Positions 19,125 through 27,938 are shown, numbered from the stretch's first letter. The stretch: 64,000 bases of DNA from Actinomadura sp. HBU206391 (GCF_014323665.1 NZ_JABVEB010000005.1:1-64000), one strand, 5' to 3'. Program-made: numbers and translations. Notes: generated by a model not told the origin, from the sequence alone.

Positions 19125-19155
19125 TTGACCTCGACCTTGGTTGACGTAACAGGCT
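19125..19155 (+). promoter_or_regulatory. MerR-type operator/promoter ahead of the NmrA-like gene
   Basis: TTGACC at 19125-19130 overlaps the imperfect inverted repeat CCTCGACC-TT-GGTTGACG (19129-19146, 6 of 8 pairs). This resembles MerR/SoxR-family operators, which lie in the spacer of promoters with unusually long spacing. No MerR-family gene is in the window near it, so any regulator would act in trans. Confidence 0.45.
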
Positions 19156-19213
19156 GAGCGCAGCAAGCCCGTCGAGGGAGAACCTGCGAGACCGCACCAG
19201 GGAGACCGCCCAC

Positions 19214-20065
19214 ATGTTCCTCGTCACCGGGGCGACCGGCAATGTCGGCCGGCACGTCGTGTCCCAACTGTCCAGTACGGGCGCCGCCGTGCGCGCGTTG
19301 ACCCGCGATCCCGGCGCGGCCCGGCTGCCCGACGGCGTCGAGGTCGTACGAGGCGACCTGTCCGAACCGGGCGGGCTCGGCGCGGCCCTCGCGGGGGTCG
19401 AGTCGGTGTTCCTGGTCTGGCCCACCCTGTCGGCCGATCATGCGGCGCCCGCGACCCTGGAGACGATCGCGAAGCACGCGCGCCGCGTCGTCTACCTGTC
19501 CGCACGGGGCGTGCCGGACGCCTCCGAGGATCAGACGGCCGAGTCGATCCTCGGATCGCACGCCCGGATCGAGCGCCTGATCGAGCGGTCCGGGATGGAG
19601 TGGACCTTCCTGCGGCCCGGTGGATTCGCCACCAACACGCTGGCCTGGGCCCCGCAGATCCGCGCCGGCGGCGTGGTCCGCTGGATCCACGGTAAGGCGG
19701 GGCGGTCGCTCATCCACGAGCGGGACATCGCGGCCGTGGCGGCTCGCGTACTCACCGAGGACGGGCATGCCACGAAGAAGTACGAGCTCACCGGGCCCGA
19801 GACGCTCACCCAGATCGAACAGGTGCACGCCATCGGTACGGCGATCGGCCGGCCACTGCGCTTCGAGGAGTTCTCGCTGGATGCCGCACGGCAGCAGATG
19901 CTCGCCCAGGGGATGCCGCCCGACCTGGTGGATCCCATTCTGAACGGACATGCCGCGATGGTGTCCGACCCGGAGTCGGTCACCGACGCGGTGGAGGAAC
20001 TTACCGGGACGCCCGCGCGCACCTACCTCCAGTGGGCGATCGACCACGCCGACGACTTCCGCTGA
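19214..20065 (+). CDS. NmrA-like NAD(P)H-binding atypical SDR
   Basis: 283 residues. The N-terminal dinucleotide site is VTGATGNVGRHVVSQL, followed by ALTRDP and GDLSEP strands and YLSARGV. The later WTFLRPGGFATNTLAW and TGPETLTQIEQVHAI segments match NmrA/QOR2-like proteins (redox sensors or quinone reductases). The usual catalytic Tyr-x3-Lys of classical SDRs is absent, as in this subfamily. GGGAGACC precedes the ATG. Its promoter looks MerR-controlled. Confidence 0.88.
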   Translation: MFLVTGATGNVGRHVVSQLSSTGAAVRALTRDPGAARLPDGVEVVRGDLSEPGGLGAALAGVESVFLVWPTLSADHAAPATLETIAKHARRVVYLSARGVPDASEDQTAESILGSHARIERLIERSGMEWTFLRPGGFATNTLAWAPQIRAGGVVRWIHGKAGRSLIHERDIAAVAARVLTEDGHATKKYELTGPETLTQIEQVHAIGTAIGRPLRFEEFSLDAARQQMLAQGMPPDLVDPILNGHAAMVSDPESVTDAVEELTGTPARTYLQWAIDHADDFR

Positions 20066-20115
20066 CGACACCCCCCGCCCCGGCACCCGCCCGGGGGCTA
20101 CTACGGTCCTCGGCT

Positions 20116-20769
20116 ATGACCGAAGCCTCCTACCTGAACACCACCAGGACCGACTACGACGCCGTCGCCGTCCGCTATGCCGAGTTGTTCGCGAACGCAC
20201 ACCGCGAGGTGCCGCTGGACCGTGCGATCCTCACCGCGTTCGCCGAGCTCGTACGAGTGGCGGACGTCGGCCCGGTCGCCGATCTCGGCTGCGGTCCGGG
20301 GCAGGTGACGGCCTACTTCCGCGACCTCGGCGTGACCGCCTTCGGCATCGACCTGTCGCCGACGATGATCGCGCTGGCCCGTCAGGCGTACCCGGACCTT
20401 CGGTTCGAGGAGGGCACGATGACCGACCTCGACCTGGCGGACGGCACCGCCGGCGGCATCCTTTCCTGGTACTCGATCATCCACACCCCGCCGGAGCAAC
20501 TGCCACTGGTCTTCGCCGAGTTCGACCGCGTGCTGGCCCCGGGCGGCCACATATTGCTCGGCTTCTTCCAGGCCGACGACGACGCACCGCAGCCGGCGCA
20601 GGCGTTCGACCACAAGGCGTCGGCCGCCTACCGGTGGTCGCTCAACGGTGTCGCCGAGCTTGCCCGCAAGGCCGGCTTCGTCGAGGTCGCCCGGATGGTG
20701 CGCGAGCCCGGTGACACCGAGAGATTCCGACAGGGCCGCCTCCTGGCCCGCAAACCCAGCCGAGCGTAG
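20116..20769 (+). CDS. class I SAM-dependent methyltransferase
   Basis: 217 residues from the ATG at 20116. SAM-binding motif I is VADLGCGPGQVTAYF near residue 55, motif II acidic FGIDLSPTMI, and a post-motif strand ILSWYSIIHTPPEQL replaces the typical aspartate loop. Substrate is unknown. It follows the NmrA-like gene by 50 bases on the same strand and could be cotranscribed; it is convergent with the arginase-like gene. Confidence 0.88.
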   Translation: MTEASYLNTTRTDYDAVAVRYAELFANAHREVPLDRAILTAFAELVRVADVGPVADLGCGPGQVTAYFRDLGVTAFGIDLSPTMIALARQAYPDLRFEEGTMTDLDLADGTAGGILSWYSIIHTPPEQLPLVFAEFDRVLAPGGHILLGFFQADDDAPQPAQAFDHKASAAYRWSLNGVAELARKAGFVEVARMVREPGDTERFRQGRLLARKPSRA

Positions 20770-20806
20770 CCACCCGGTCACGACGGCGATCCAGGCCGGA
20801 GGCCTG

Positions 20807-21568
20807 TCAGCCCTCCGCTGCGAGGGCCGACAGCAGCCGGGAACGGAGGCCATCGGCATCGTCGTGGCCGGGGTGCCAGGTGCAGCCGATGTCCACGGCG
20901 ACGACCCGACCGGTGGCGAAGACTCTGCGGGCCGCGTCGAGCACGGACGAGGTCGTCGGCCCGGCCGGTGCCGGATACCGCAGCCCCGCCAGTTCCGCTG
21001 AATCGATCACGTCCAGGTCCATGTGCAGCAGGAGAGGGCCTGGCGGCAGCACGTCGGCCGACACCTCGTCGACGCCGCATCGGCGGATCTCCGAGGTCGC
21101 CAGGTAGTCGGCCTCCGGTGGATCGAGGTCCCGACCGTCCACCAGGACCACCCGGTTCTCCGGCACTAGGCGCAATCCCAGACGCTCGGAGATCAGGTCA
21201 GGGCGGTAGCCGACCAGGATGCGAAGGGGCATGCCGCCCAGGTAGCCCGAGGCGGTGGTCTCGAGGGTCTGCACATCGCCATGCGCGTCGAACCAGACCA
21301 CGGAGGCGTCCACCTCCGCCTGCTGAAGGCCCGCCACAGTGCCGAGCGAGGCTGTGCAGTCGCCAGACACCACGGTCGGCACCTGCCCCTTCCGCACGAC
21401 TTGAGCGACGGCCTCGGCCACCGACTCGTACAGGCGCCCGAGACGCGTCCAGGTGTCCCCGTCGGGCAGCGCCACCGCAACCGTCGTGACGTCGCGACCT
21501 GGCGGGAGAGGGATGTTCAGGTCGGGGAGGTACTCGTCCAGGTGATACGGCACGGAGATGATCGCCAC
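20807..21568 (-). CDS. arginase/ureohydrolase family protein with Cys in metal motif
   Basis: 253 residues from a GTG at 21568; the longer frame adds non-conserved sequence. Metal-site motifs are recognisable: VVWFDAHGD near residue 93 (canonical DAHxD) and HMDLDVID near 177 (canonical D-x-D). The first motif is SGDCTASLG near residue 69 instead of GGDHS, so the usual manganese-ligand histidine is cysteine. The protein may be a ureohydrolase with altered metal preference or a member of an uncharacterised arginase-like clade. No ornithine or urea genes are adjacent. Confidence 0.8.
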   Translation of the reverse strand: MAIISVPYHLDEYLPDLNIPLPPGRDVTTVAVALPDGDTWTRLGRLYESVAEAVAQVVRKGQVPTVVSGDCTASLGTVAGLQQAEVDASVVWFDAHGDVQTLETTASGYLGGMPLRILVGYRPDLISERLGLRLVPENRVVLVDGRDLDPPEADYLATSEIRRCGVDEVSADVLPPGPLLLHMDLDVIDSAELAGLRYPAPAGPTTSSVLDAARRVFATGRVVAVDIGCTWHPGHDDADGLRSRLLSALAAEG

Positions 21569-21606
21569 GCCTAGAACCGTACGCGATGCCGCCACCGACG
21601 TGCGGG

Positions 21607-21879
21607 TTACGAGTCGCCGTACCTGCTCGTCTTGACGTCTGCGACGAAGGCGGCCCACTCGCGCGCGGTGAACGCCAGCTTCGGACCGTCCGGGTTCTTG
21701 GAATCGCGGACGGCCACCACCCCGGGCAGCCCGGCCAGCTCGACGCAGTCGTCGCCACCCTGACCGCTGTGGCTGCTCTTGCGCCAGTGCGCGGCGGCGA
21801 CCTCCACACAGTCCTGACCGCCCTGAGCGCTACGGCTGCTCTTGCGCCAGCGCATCGCGGAGAGATCCAACCTGGTCAC
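21607..21879 (-). CDS. DUF397 protein with duplicated N-terminal motif
   Basis: 90 residues. The DUF397 signature WRKSSxSxQGGxDCVE occurs twice, at about residues 9-25 and 32-48, followed by a single C-terminal half (VAVRDSKNPDGPKLAFTAREWAAFVADVK). Ordinary DUF397 proteins have one copy and about 60-70 residues. Its ATG overlaps the stop of the XRE regulator gene, the standard pairing. DUF397 proteins are proposed partners of these regulators in development; the role is not established here. Confidence 0.9.
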   Translation of the reverse strand: MTRLDLSAMRWRKSSRSAQGGQDCVEVAAAHWRKSSHSGQGGDDCVELAGLPGVVAVRDSKNPDGPKLAFTAREWAAFVADVKTSRYGDS

Positions 21880-22703
21880 GTAAGGTCCTCCAGCCTTTCC
21901 AGCAGCATCTGTTGGGACGCGCTACGGGGCAGCGCCTCACCCATGACCAAGTCGAACCGCGCGGCGCAGTCGGCCACGGTGCTCGGGTCCTCGATCAACT
22001 GGCTGAAACCCGGCCCCTCCTGATACAGGATCTCCGTGCCGTCACCGAGCCGCAAGAGGGTGAACTTGCCATCCAAACCGGCATAGGTCGTCGATGCGAA
22101 CGGCAGAATCCGCACCTGAACGTTCGGCGAGACGACCAATCCTGCGAGCAGCTTCAATTGCTCGCGCATCACCTCTTGCCCGCCGAACGGTCGGTGCAGG
22201 ACCGCCTCGTCCAGCACGAACCAGGCGTACGGCGGCCTCTCCACCCGAAAGATGCCTTGCTGCTCCATGCGTGTCGCCACCCGCTCGCCCACCGGGGCCG
22301 GGTCGGGCCAGGCGTTGATGACCGCCCGGGCATAATCCTCGGTCTGGAGCAGGCCCGGCACGAGTTGCGCCACGAACGAGCGGATGAGCACCGCCTGGGC
22401 TTCCAGTTCGATGTACGCGGGGAAGCCGGGGAGCAGCACCTGGCTGCGGCCGGCGCGCTTGATGGCTTTCCACAGCCTGTGGAAACTGCCGCCGGTTTCG
22501 AAATAGGTGTCCAGGTCATTGCCGAACTGCTCGGACGGCGGCTTCTCGGCCAGCTCGACCTGTCCGATCCATTGCGGCGTGTAGCCGAGTGCGGCGGCGA
22601 GCTGCGCCATCGACAGGTTGGCCTGGTTGCGGCGCGTTCTCAACTCGGCGCCGAAGTAGCCGACGAGTGAGTTCGGGTCGAGCTCACGCTGAGGACGAGG
22701 CAT
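21876..22703 (-). CDS. XRE-family HTH regulator with DUF5753 domain
   Basis: 275 residues from the ATG at 22703, with GGAGG 8 bases upstream. HTH at about residues 15-60 (LGYFGAELRTRR, LAAALGYTPQWIGQVE); the DUF5753 ligand/partner domain occupies about 95-270 (YIELEAQAVLIRSFVAQLVPGLLQTEDYARAV, VQVRILPF). Paired with DUF397 in hundreds of actinomycete loci, including BldB/WhiJ-like switches. The divergent two-gene operon at 22850 is the likely target or partner, by position. Confidence 0.93.
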   Translation of the reverse strand: MPRPQRELDPNSLVGYFGAELRTRRNQANLSMAQLAAALGYTPQWIGQVELAEKPPSEQFGNDLDTYFETGGSFHRLWKAIKRAGRSQVLLPGFPAYIELEAQAVLIRSFVAQLVPGLLQTEDYARAVINAWPDPAPVGERVATRMEQQGIFRVERPPYAWFVLDEAVLHRPFGGQEVMREQLKLLAGLVVSPNVQVRILPFASTTYAGLDGKFTLLRLGDGTEILYQEGPGFSQLIEDPSTVADCAARFDLVMGEALPRSASQQMLLERLEDLT

Positions 22704-22849
22704 GGGGGGAGCCTCCCGGAGTTGTCCACGGCGGCCGCTTGACGTGCGGCCCGAGCCGGTTTCGTTGCGGGTGGTGACCGTTGGTAGCCGAGCGTAATGC
22801 CTTCGAGTCAGCCTGGTCATGGAAATGGACCCTGAGGAGGAATCCCCCC

Positions 22850-23134
22850 ATGACAACAGGAACGATGACGGTGGCCCCCATGCCTCGGCCGACGGGCGCA
22901 CCGGTCCGGCGACTGCTCCCCACGTGCACGTTCCTCGAGGACCTGACGCGGAGGTTCCCCGGGACGTCGTTCTGGTGGGGGCGGCATACCGGCAGCTGGT
23001 GGGCGTTCCATCCGTCGCTGCGGCGGCTGGTCGAGGCGACCTCGCCGAATGAACTGGCGGCCCTGCTGCACGCGGTACTGCGGAGGGCCCCGGCCACCGG
23101 CGTCGACCAGCACCGGACGGCGCACGCTCGATGA
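22850..23134 (+). CDS. small hypothetical protein divergent from XRE regulator
   Basis: 94 residues with a strong AGGAGG ribosome-binding site. Aromatic-rich core (TSFWWGRHTGSWWAFHP) near residue 40 and a leucine-rich helix after it. Stop overlaps the start of the next gene (ATGA). Small proteins of this type often lie opposite XRE/DUF397 pairs; no molecular function known. Confidence 0.7.
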   Translation: MTTGTMTVAPMPRPTGAPVRRLLPTCTFLEDLTRRFPGTSFWWGRHTGSWWAFHPSLRRLVEATSPNELAALLHAVLRRAPATGVDQHRTAHAR

Positions 23135-23373
23135 CGGACGAGGAGCGCCTCACCAGGCTCCGGGCGGAGCATCCTGGGTGGAACATCTGGCGAGCCCGCA
23201 CTGCCACGGGCGGGCCCGGCATGTGGATGGCCACGCGCGATCGCGTACTGACCACCGAGGAGATGTACGACGGATTGGCGCACACGCTCGCCGAGGACCG
23301 CTCCGACCTGCTCGGCGACGCACTGGCGGCGCAACGCCGGATCGAGATCGCGCGTGCGCAGGAGCTGATCTGA
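23131..23373 (+). CDS. small hypothetical protein, second gene of the divergent pair
   Basis: 80 residues, translationally coupled to the preceding gene by ATGA. Contains GWNIWRARTATGGPGMWMATRDRVLTTEEMYDGL, a short motif seen in actinomycete proteins next to XRE/DUF397 modules. The rest is a charged helix. Probably cytoplasmic. Function unknown. Confidence 0.75.
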   Translation: MTDEERLTRLRAEHPGWNIWRARTATGGPGMWMATRDRVLTTEEMYDGLAHTLAEDRSDLLGDALAAQRRIEIARAQELI

Positions 23374-23486
23374 GCATGGGCGTTTCCTGGGTGGACCCCA
23401 TCGGGCCACCGCTCACGCGGCACGCGGACGTAACCGCGGCGACCGGCGCTCGACAAGACACCGGTTCCGAGCCTGGCCGGCTCTGT

Positions 23487-24233
23487 TCAGCAGCCGAGGT
23501 CCATGATCGAACCGGCGCGGGCGACGCTGATCTGGCCGCCGAACGCCTCCCCGGCCACATGACGCGCGGCGGCCGGGTCGGTGCCCGGCCACAGATGCGT
23601 CAGGACGAGCCCGCCGACCGCGGCCTCAGTGGCCTGCCGCCCGGCCTGCCGGGCGGTGGTGAGGTAGGGGGCGTCCTCCTGTGGAACCTCGTCGACATAG
23701 GTGGCCTCGGCGAGCAGCAGATCCGCCTCGCGGGCGAGTACGACCACGTCTGGGCTCGGCCCGGTGTCGCCCGTGTAGGCGAGAGCGGCGCCCCCGGCGG
23801 TGAGCCGGATCCCCACGTTCGGCACGTGGTGCGGCAGCAGACGGGTGTCGACCCGGAACGGACCGATCTCATGCGAACCGCCGATGGTGAAGTCGGGCAG
23901 GACATAGGCGTCCGCCAGCATGGCGGGCTTGTCCAGAGCGAGGACCGAGTCCAGACCGCCGTCCGGCGCGTAGACGGGAAGGGCGGACGGCGAATCGCCG
24001 CCCAGCGCCCGAGCACGCAGCAGCGGGTTCAGGTCCGCGCAGTGGTCAGGGTGCCCATGGCTGATCCACACCGCGTCGACCTGCTCGGCCGTGACGTGTT
24101 CCAGCAGCCGTGGCAGCGTCGCGTATCCCGGATCCATGAGCAGCCGAAAACCGTCGTGCTCGACGAGGTAACCACTGCACGCCTGATCGGCCATAGGCCA
24201 TGCCCCGCAGCCTCCGAGCACGGTAATCCTCAC
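23487..24233 (-). CDS. MBL-fold metallohydrolase (RNase Z-like)
   Basis: 248 residues. Metal-site motif HGHPDHCAD near residue 59, with later ligands in LLPHHVP (near 134), GDTGPSPD (near 154) and VLTHLWPG (near 211). The arrangement matches the RNase Z/ElaC-like branch of the beta-lactamase fold; actinomycetes carry several with unknown substrates. Starts at ATG near 24233 with no operon partner. A cyclic-nucleotide or tRNA substrate is possible but not shown. Confidence 0.9.
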   Translation of the reverse strand: MRITVLGGCGAWPMADQACSGYLVEHDGFRLLMDPGYATLPRLLEHVTAEQVDAVWISHGHPDHCADLNPLLRARALGGDSPSALPVYAPDGGLDSVLALDKPAMLADAYVLPDFTIGGSHEIGPFRVDTRLLPHHVPNVGIRLTAGGAALAYTGDTGPSPDVVVLAREADLLLAEATYVDEVPQEDAPYLTTARQAGRQATEAAVGGLVLTHLWPGTDPAAARHVAGEAFGGQISVARAGSIMDLGC

Positions 24234-24302
24234 ATCGGCGACCTTACGACTTGGTGCGCGATGGTGGAGCGTATGCGTCCAAGGTGGCCCGTGCCGGCGT
24301 GG

Positions 24303-24962
24303 TCAGTTCGCCGGGTGTGGCTGTGCGGCAGGTCGGTTCAGCGGGGATGGCCGGTGTGCGGGCCATGCGGTCAGGGCCAGCTCGGCAACCTGAGTGAGTT
24401 CGGTCTTGTCGGCTCCGTCTCGGGCGCGTTGTGACATTCCTTGGATGATGGTGGCGAAGTATCCGGCCAGGGCGCGGGGGTTGGTGTCGCGGGGCAGTTC
24501 TCCTGCTTGTTGTGCGGCGGTAAGGCGGTCCTGGAAGATTCTGAGGTTGGCGTTGCGCAGGTCGCGCAGGAACGTCTCGATGCCGGCGTCCTGTACGGCG
24601 ACGTTGGTGGCGGCGGTGATGGTCAGGCACCCGGCGGGGTGGGAGGAGTCGGAGTAGATCTCCGCGGCCTCGCGCAGGATGCGGGCGAACGCGGCGTAGG
24701 CGGTGGGTTCCTCCCCCAGGGCCGCACCCACGAAGGCGCCAGCGGGTGAGTGCCCGTAGGCGGCCACCACCTCCTTGAACAGCGACTGTTTGTCGCCGAA
24801 GGCGGCGTACAGACTTGCCGGCCGGATGCCCATCGCCCCGGTGAGCTCACTGACCGAGGTGGCCTGGTAGCCGCGCTCCCAGAACAGCCGGGTGGCCGCG
24901 GCCAGCGCCGCGTCGCGGTCGAAGGTCCGGGGGCGTCCCCGTGTCGCGCCTGTCGTGCTCAT
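24303..24962 (-). CDS. TetR/AcrR family regulator
   Basis: 219 residues from the ATG at 24962. HTH at about residues 15-60 ([47 protein letters not shown]); the C-terminal ligand domain matches the TetR_C branch with [12 protein letters not shown]. It is divergent from an SDR gene, and the perfect palindrome at 24975-24986 lies 12 bases upstream of its start. Repression of itself and the SDR is a strong inference. Confidence 0.93.
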   Translation of the reverse strand: MSTTGATRGRPRTFDRDAALAAATRLFWERGYQATSVSELTGAMGIRPASLYAAFGDKQSLFKEVVAAYGHSPAGAFVGAALGEEPTAYAAFARILREAAEIYSDSSHPAGCLTITAATNVAVQDAGIETFLRDLRNANLRIFQDRLTAAQQAGELPRDTNPRALAGYFATIIQGMSQRARDGADKTELTQVAELALTAWPAHRPSPLNRPAAQPHPAN

Positions 24963-24974
24963 GCCGCCATTGTA

Positions 24975-24986
24975 GAGCGATCGCTC
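24975..24986. promoter_or_regulatory. TetR operator palindrome
   Basis: GAGCGATCGCTC is a perfect 12-bp palindrome between divergent TetR and SDR genes. The flanks (TA and CAA) add little symmetry. GAGCGATCGCTC-type sites are common for TetR proteins of this branch. The position would block both divergent promoters. Confidence 0.65.
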
Positions 24987-25044
24987 AACAAGACGTGCTA
25001 GCTTATTTCTTGAGTCATCGATCAACAAATGGAAGGAACCGGCC

Positions 25045-25818
25045 ATGAGCGCGCACGCACTGGACGGCAAGGTCGCATTGGTCACCGGCGGCAGCAGGGG
25101 AATCGGCCAGGCCATCGCCCAGCGGCTGGGCCGCGACGGCGCCGTCGTCGCGGTCGCCTACGCCCGCGACCAGACCGCGGCCACCGAGGTCGTCGAGCGG
25201 ATCGGCAAGAACGGCGGCCGGGCCTTTGCGATCCGGGCGGCACTGGGCGGCCACGGCGACGCGGCCGCACTGTGGGCTGCCTTCGACGCCCAGATCGGCA
25301 CCCACGCCCCCGGCGATGGCGTCGACATCATCGTCAATAACGCCGGGATCGGCCGTAGCGCCGACCTGGACTCGCTCACCGAGGAGGAGTTCGATGAGGT
25401 CTTCGCCGTGAACGTCCGGGCACCGTTCTTCATCATCAAGGAAGGGCTGAAGCGGCTGCGCGACGGCGGCCGGATCATCAACATCTCCAGCGGCGCGGCT
25501 CGCCTGGCCATGCCTGAGGCCATCGCCTACGGCTCCACAAAGGGTGCCCTGGACACCTTCACCCTCAACCTGGCCAAGCACCTGGGCCCGCGCGGCATCA
25601 CCGCCAACTCGGTGGCTCCCGGAATCGTCGACACCGACGTCAACGCCGGATGGCTGCGCGGAAACCCCGGCGCCCAGGCCCACGCCGCCTCCCTGGCCGC
25701 CCTCGGTCGCGTCGGACAACCCGCCGACATCGCCGACATCGTCGCCTTCCTCGCCTCCGACGACGCCCGCTGGGTCACCGGCAGAGTGATCGACGCAACC
25801 GGCGGCGCCGGGCTGTAA
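25045..25818 (+). CDS. SDR-family oxidoreductase
   Basis: 257 residues. Classical SDR with [15 protein letters not shown] near residue 15, NNAGIGRSA near 96, catalytic Ser in INISSGAAR near 145 and YGSTKGAL (Tyr-x3-Lys) near 162. The NADPH-preferring pattern and C-terminal [12 protein letters not shown] are like FabG-type 3-oxoacyl reductases. Divergent from and likely repressed by the TetR protein. GGAAGGAACC upstream supplies the ribosome-binding site. Confidence 0.93.
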   Translation: MSAHALDGKVALVTGGSRGIGQAIAQRLGRDGAVVAVAYARDQTAATEVVERIGKNGGRAFAIRAALGGHGDAAALWAAFDAQIGTHAPGDGVDIIVNNAGIGRSADLDSLTEEEFDEVFAVNVRAPFFIIKEGLKRLRDGGRIINISSGAARLAMPEAIAYGSTKGALDTFTLNLAKHLGPRGITANSVAPGIVDTDVNAGWLRGNPGAQAHAASLAALGRVGQPADIADIVAFLASDDARWVTGRVIDATGGAGL

Positions 25819-25882
25819 GCCCGATCCTCCTCGCGGATCGTTCGTGGTTGTCGGCAGGTCGCACCACGGACATCATGACGCC

Positions 25883-26455
25883 ATGACAGTCACCGATCGT
25901 GTCCCCGATAGTGCGCCGCTCGTCGCTCGGCCGCGAGTCGGCCGTCTCACCGCCATATTCGGCCCGCACATCGCCTTCTATGGTCTCTGGGCGGTGGGGG
26001 CGGTCGTGCTGTCACTGCTCTGGCTCGACACCCTCGGCAGGGTGATCGCCATCGGGATCTTCGCTCAGCTCTCGTTCTACAACATGCTGCTGTACGTGCA
26101 CCTGCTCCGCATGTCCGCCTTCTCCGGCCCCTACCTCGCCGCGGACGAGAACTGGGTATGGCTGCGGGTCGGCGGTTTCCGCAAGCCACGCGTGGTGGTG
26201 CTGCCGTGGGCCGCGATCGAGCACGTCGAACTGCGCAAGGTCTCCAAGGGAATGTTCTCGGTGCAGCACATCTGCCTGTACGCCCCCTCGATGGTCGCGC
26301 AGGCCAATGCGGATCGCGGCGTCGCCCGCGACACGAGAGCCGCCATGAAAGCGACCGGCACCCCTTTCTGCGTCAACATCCGCCAGGTTCACGGCGACCC
26401 CGCCACTCTGGAGGCGAGGCTGAGGGAATACGCCCGCACGGCCTCCCGGTACTGA
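25883..26455 (+). CDS. membrane protein with PH-like domain
   Basis: 190 residues from the ATG at 25883. Two hydrophobic helices at about 25-75 (IAFYGLWAVGAVVLSLLWL, AIGIFAQLSFYNMLLYVHLL), then a cytoplasmic region with PH-like beta strands (WVWLRVGGFRKPRVVVLPWAAIEHVELRKVSKG). No catalytic residues. Function unknown. Confidence 0.7.
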   Translation: MTVTDRVPDSAPLVARPRVGRLTAIFGPHIAFYGLWAVGAVVLSLLWLDTLGRVIAIGIFAQLSFYNMLLYVHLLRMSAFSGPYLAADENWVWLRVGGFRKPRVVVLPWAAIEHVELRKVSKGMFSVQHICLYAPSMVAQANADRGVARDTRAAMKATGTPFCVNIRQVHGDPATLEARLREYARTASRY

Positions 26456-26582
26456 CCACGTCGCCGTCGGCATCGCCGAGAACGCCCATGTCTTCGTTGG
26501 CGGCTAGAGGTCGTTCCTCCTCAGAGCCGAAGTCGTCACCGGCGAGCTGGAAATGAACGATGACTGCGTGTTCGACGGCCAT
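26440..26582 (-). pseudogene. truncated remnant of a small conserved actinomycete protein
   Basis: Reads MAVEHAVIVHFQLAGDDFGSEEER, which resembles the first 24 residues of a small actinomycete protein I recall as about 70 residues (often followed by an EDRL helix and FGGGE motif). After EEER the similarity stops and the frame runs on into the antisense of the neighbouring gene without the expected second half. Most likely a decayed gene, ending near the 3' end of the PH-like protein gene. Confidence 0.45.
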
Positions 26583-26719
26583 GCGTCTCCCTCGATCGGT
26601 GGCCGCCCATCAGCCAGGCCACCCGGCTGTGCCGGATACTCAAGTAAGGCGTGCCCGTAGAGCTCCACCGTCGGCGGCGTTGCGTGGCCGGACATGGATC
26701 CACGGCCTAGGGTTGGCGG

Positions 26720-27283
26720 ATGCGCGGAAGAGTCCTCGGGGCGGTCGGCGCGGGAGCCGTCGCGATCGCCACAGTGACGATTCTTGTGTGGCCGGGCCCG
26801 GGAGCGCCCCAGGTCGAACCGCGGCTGCGCGCCGAACTCACCCCGGTGATCCGGCAGCACCTCGAGACACGAGATGACCACGGCGGCGCGCTCGCCGAGC
26901 GGCCGGAGTCGAAGAGCCGGTGGTTCTGCCAGGTCCATCTCATCGAGACGCGCCGCGGTGGCCCGGAGCTGCTGGCAGGTATCGCCGCGCACTGCTCTGA
27001 ATACGCGCGACGGGGCTCCGCCCTCCTCCAGGGCACCGGCTTCTCGGTACCGGCGCTGATCACCCTCCGCTCTCGGGACGGCTCCTACGAGGTGACGGAG
27101 ATGCGGGAGGGCGGAAAGCTCAACGGCGACCCGGACTACCGACGCACGTTCACCAAGGTGGGAAAGGCCGAGTTCCTGCGCATCGAACAGCACGGGTACC
27201 CGGAGACCGCCGAGCGGCCGCTCGACCGGGCGCGCCGGGCATACGGCCTACCGCCCAACGCTCCCGTCCAGGACGCGTTCTAG
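26720..27283 (+). CDS. secreted hypothetical protein
   Basis: 187 residues. N-terminal signal or anchor helix (VLGAVGAGAVAIATVTILVWPG), then a soluble domain containing WFCQVHLIETRRGGPELLAGIAAHCSEYAR and LRSRDGSYEVTEMREGG. Two cysteines may form a disulfide. It resembles short secreted actinomycete proteins of unknown function. The start is preceded by a GGGTTGGC-like weak ribosome site. Confidence 0.65.
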   Translation: MRGRVLGAVGAGAVAIATVTILVWPGPGAPQVEPRLRAELTPVIRQHLETRDDHGGALAERPESKSRWFCQVHLIETRRGGPELLAGIAAHCSEYARRGSALLQGTGFSVPALITLRSRDGSYEVTEMREGGKLNGDPDYRRTFTKVGKAEFLRIEQHGYPETAERPLDRARRAYGLPPNAPVQDAF

Positions 27284-27428
27284 GGCGTACCTCAAGGTCG
27301 GCTGCCCTACTGCGCGACCCCCCTGCTCGCCTCGCCCGGTACGGTCGCGAGAATGTTCTCGCTGCGGGAGCCCATGAGACCCGCGCGAGCCACCCCGGTA
27401 GTCCCCACGCTGAGAGTAGGTTTCGTCA

Positions 27429-27809
27429 ATGGCATGCCGTATCAGCGAGCTCGTGCTCAGTTGCCGCGACCCTGAGGTGCTGGCGCGGTTCTGGTGCGAG
27501 GTCTTGGACTTCGTCGTGCTCGATCGCGAGGACGACGGCTCGGTGGAGATCGGGCCGCGCGAAGGGTTCGGTGGTCCGCAGCCGACGATCATCCTCAGTC
27601 GCAGGGATGAGCCGGAGAAGGGGAAATCCCGGCTGCACATCGACGTCAACGCCACCGACCGCGATCAGGACGCCGAACTCGAACGCCTCCTGAAGCTCGG
27701 GGCACGCCCGGCCGACATCGGCCAGACCGGCGAGGAGCCCTGGCACGTCCTCACCGATCCCGAAGGCAACGAGTTCTGCCTGCTCAAGACTCGCCTCGAC
27801 CCACTCTGA
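27429..27809 (+). CDS. VOC-family (glyoxalase-like) protein
   Basis: 126 residues with two beta-alpha-beta-beta-beta modules: ISELVLSCRDPEVLARFWCEVLDFVVL at the N-terminus and a second with SRLHIDVNATDRDQDAELERLLKLGARPADIGQ, ending WHVLTDPEGNEFCLL. The DPEGNEFCL motif is usual for the glyoxalase/bleomycin-resistance superfamily. Substrate unknown. Confidence 0.9.
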   Translation: MACRISELVLSCRDPEVLARFWCEVLDFVVLDREDDGSVEIGPREGFGGPQPTIILSRRDEPEKGKSRLHIDVNATDRDQDAELERLLKLGARPADIGQTGEEPWHVLTDPEGNEFCLLKTRLDPL

Positions 27810-27938
27810 CGGCCCTCGACATGGAGCGGCGATCCCTGGATCGAGGGCTGAAGCGCGGCAGTTTCCTGCCGATCCTGGCCGGGATCGCCTCGGCTGCCCA
27901 TGATCGGTTTCAGCGGGTGGCGCCCGGCCGTGTCGCCG

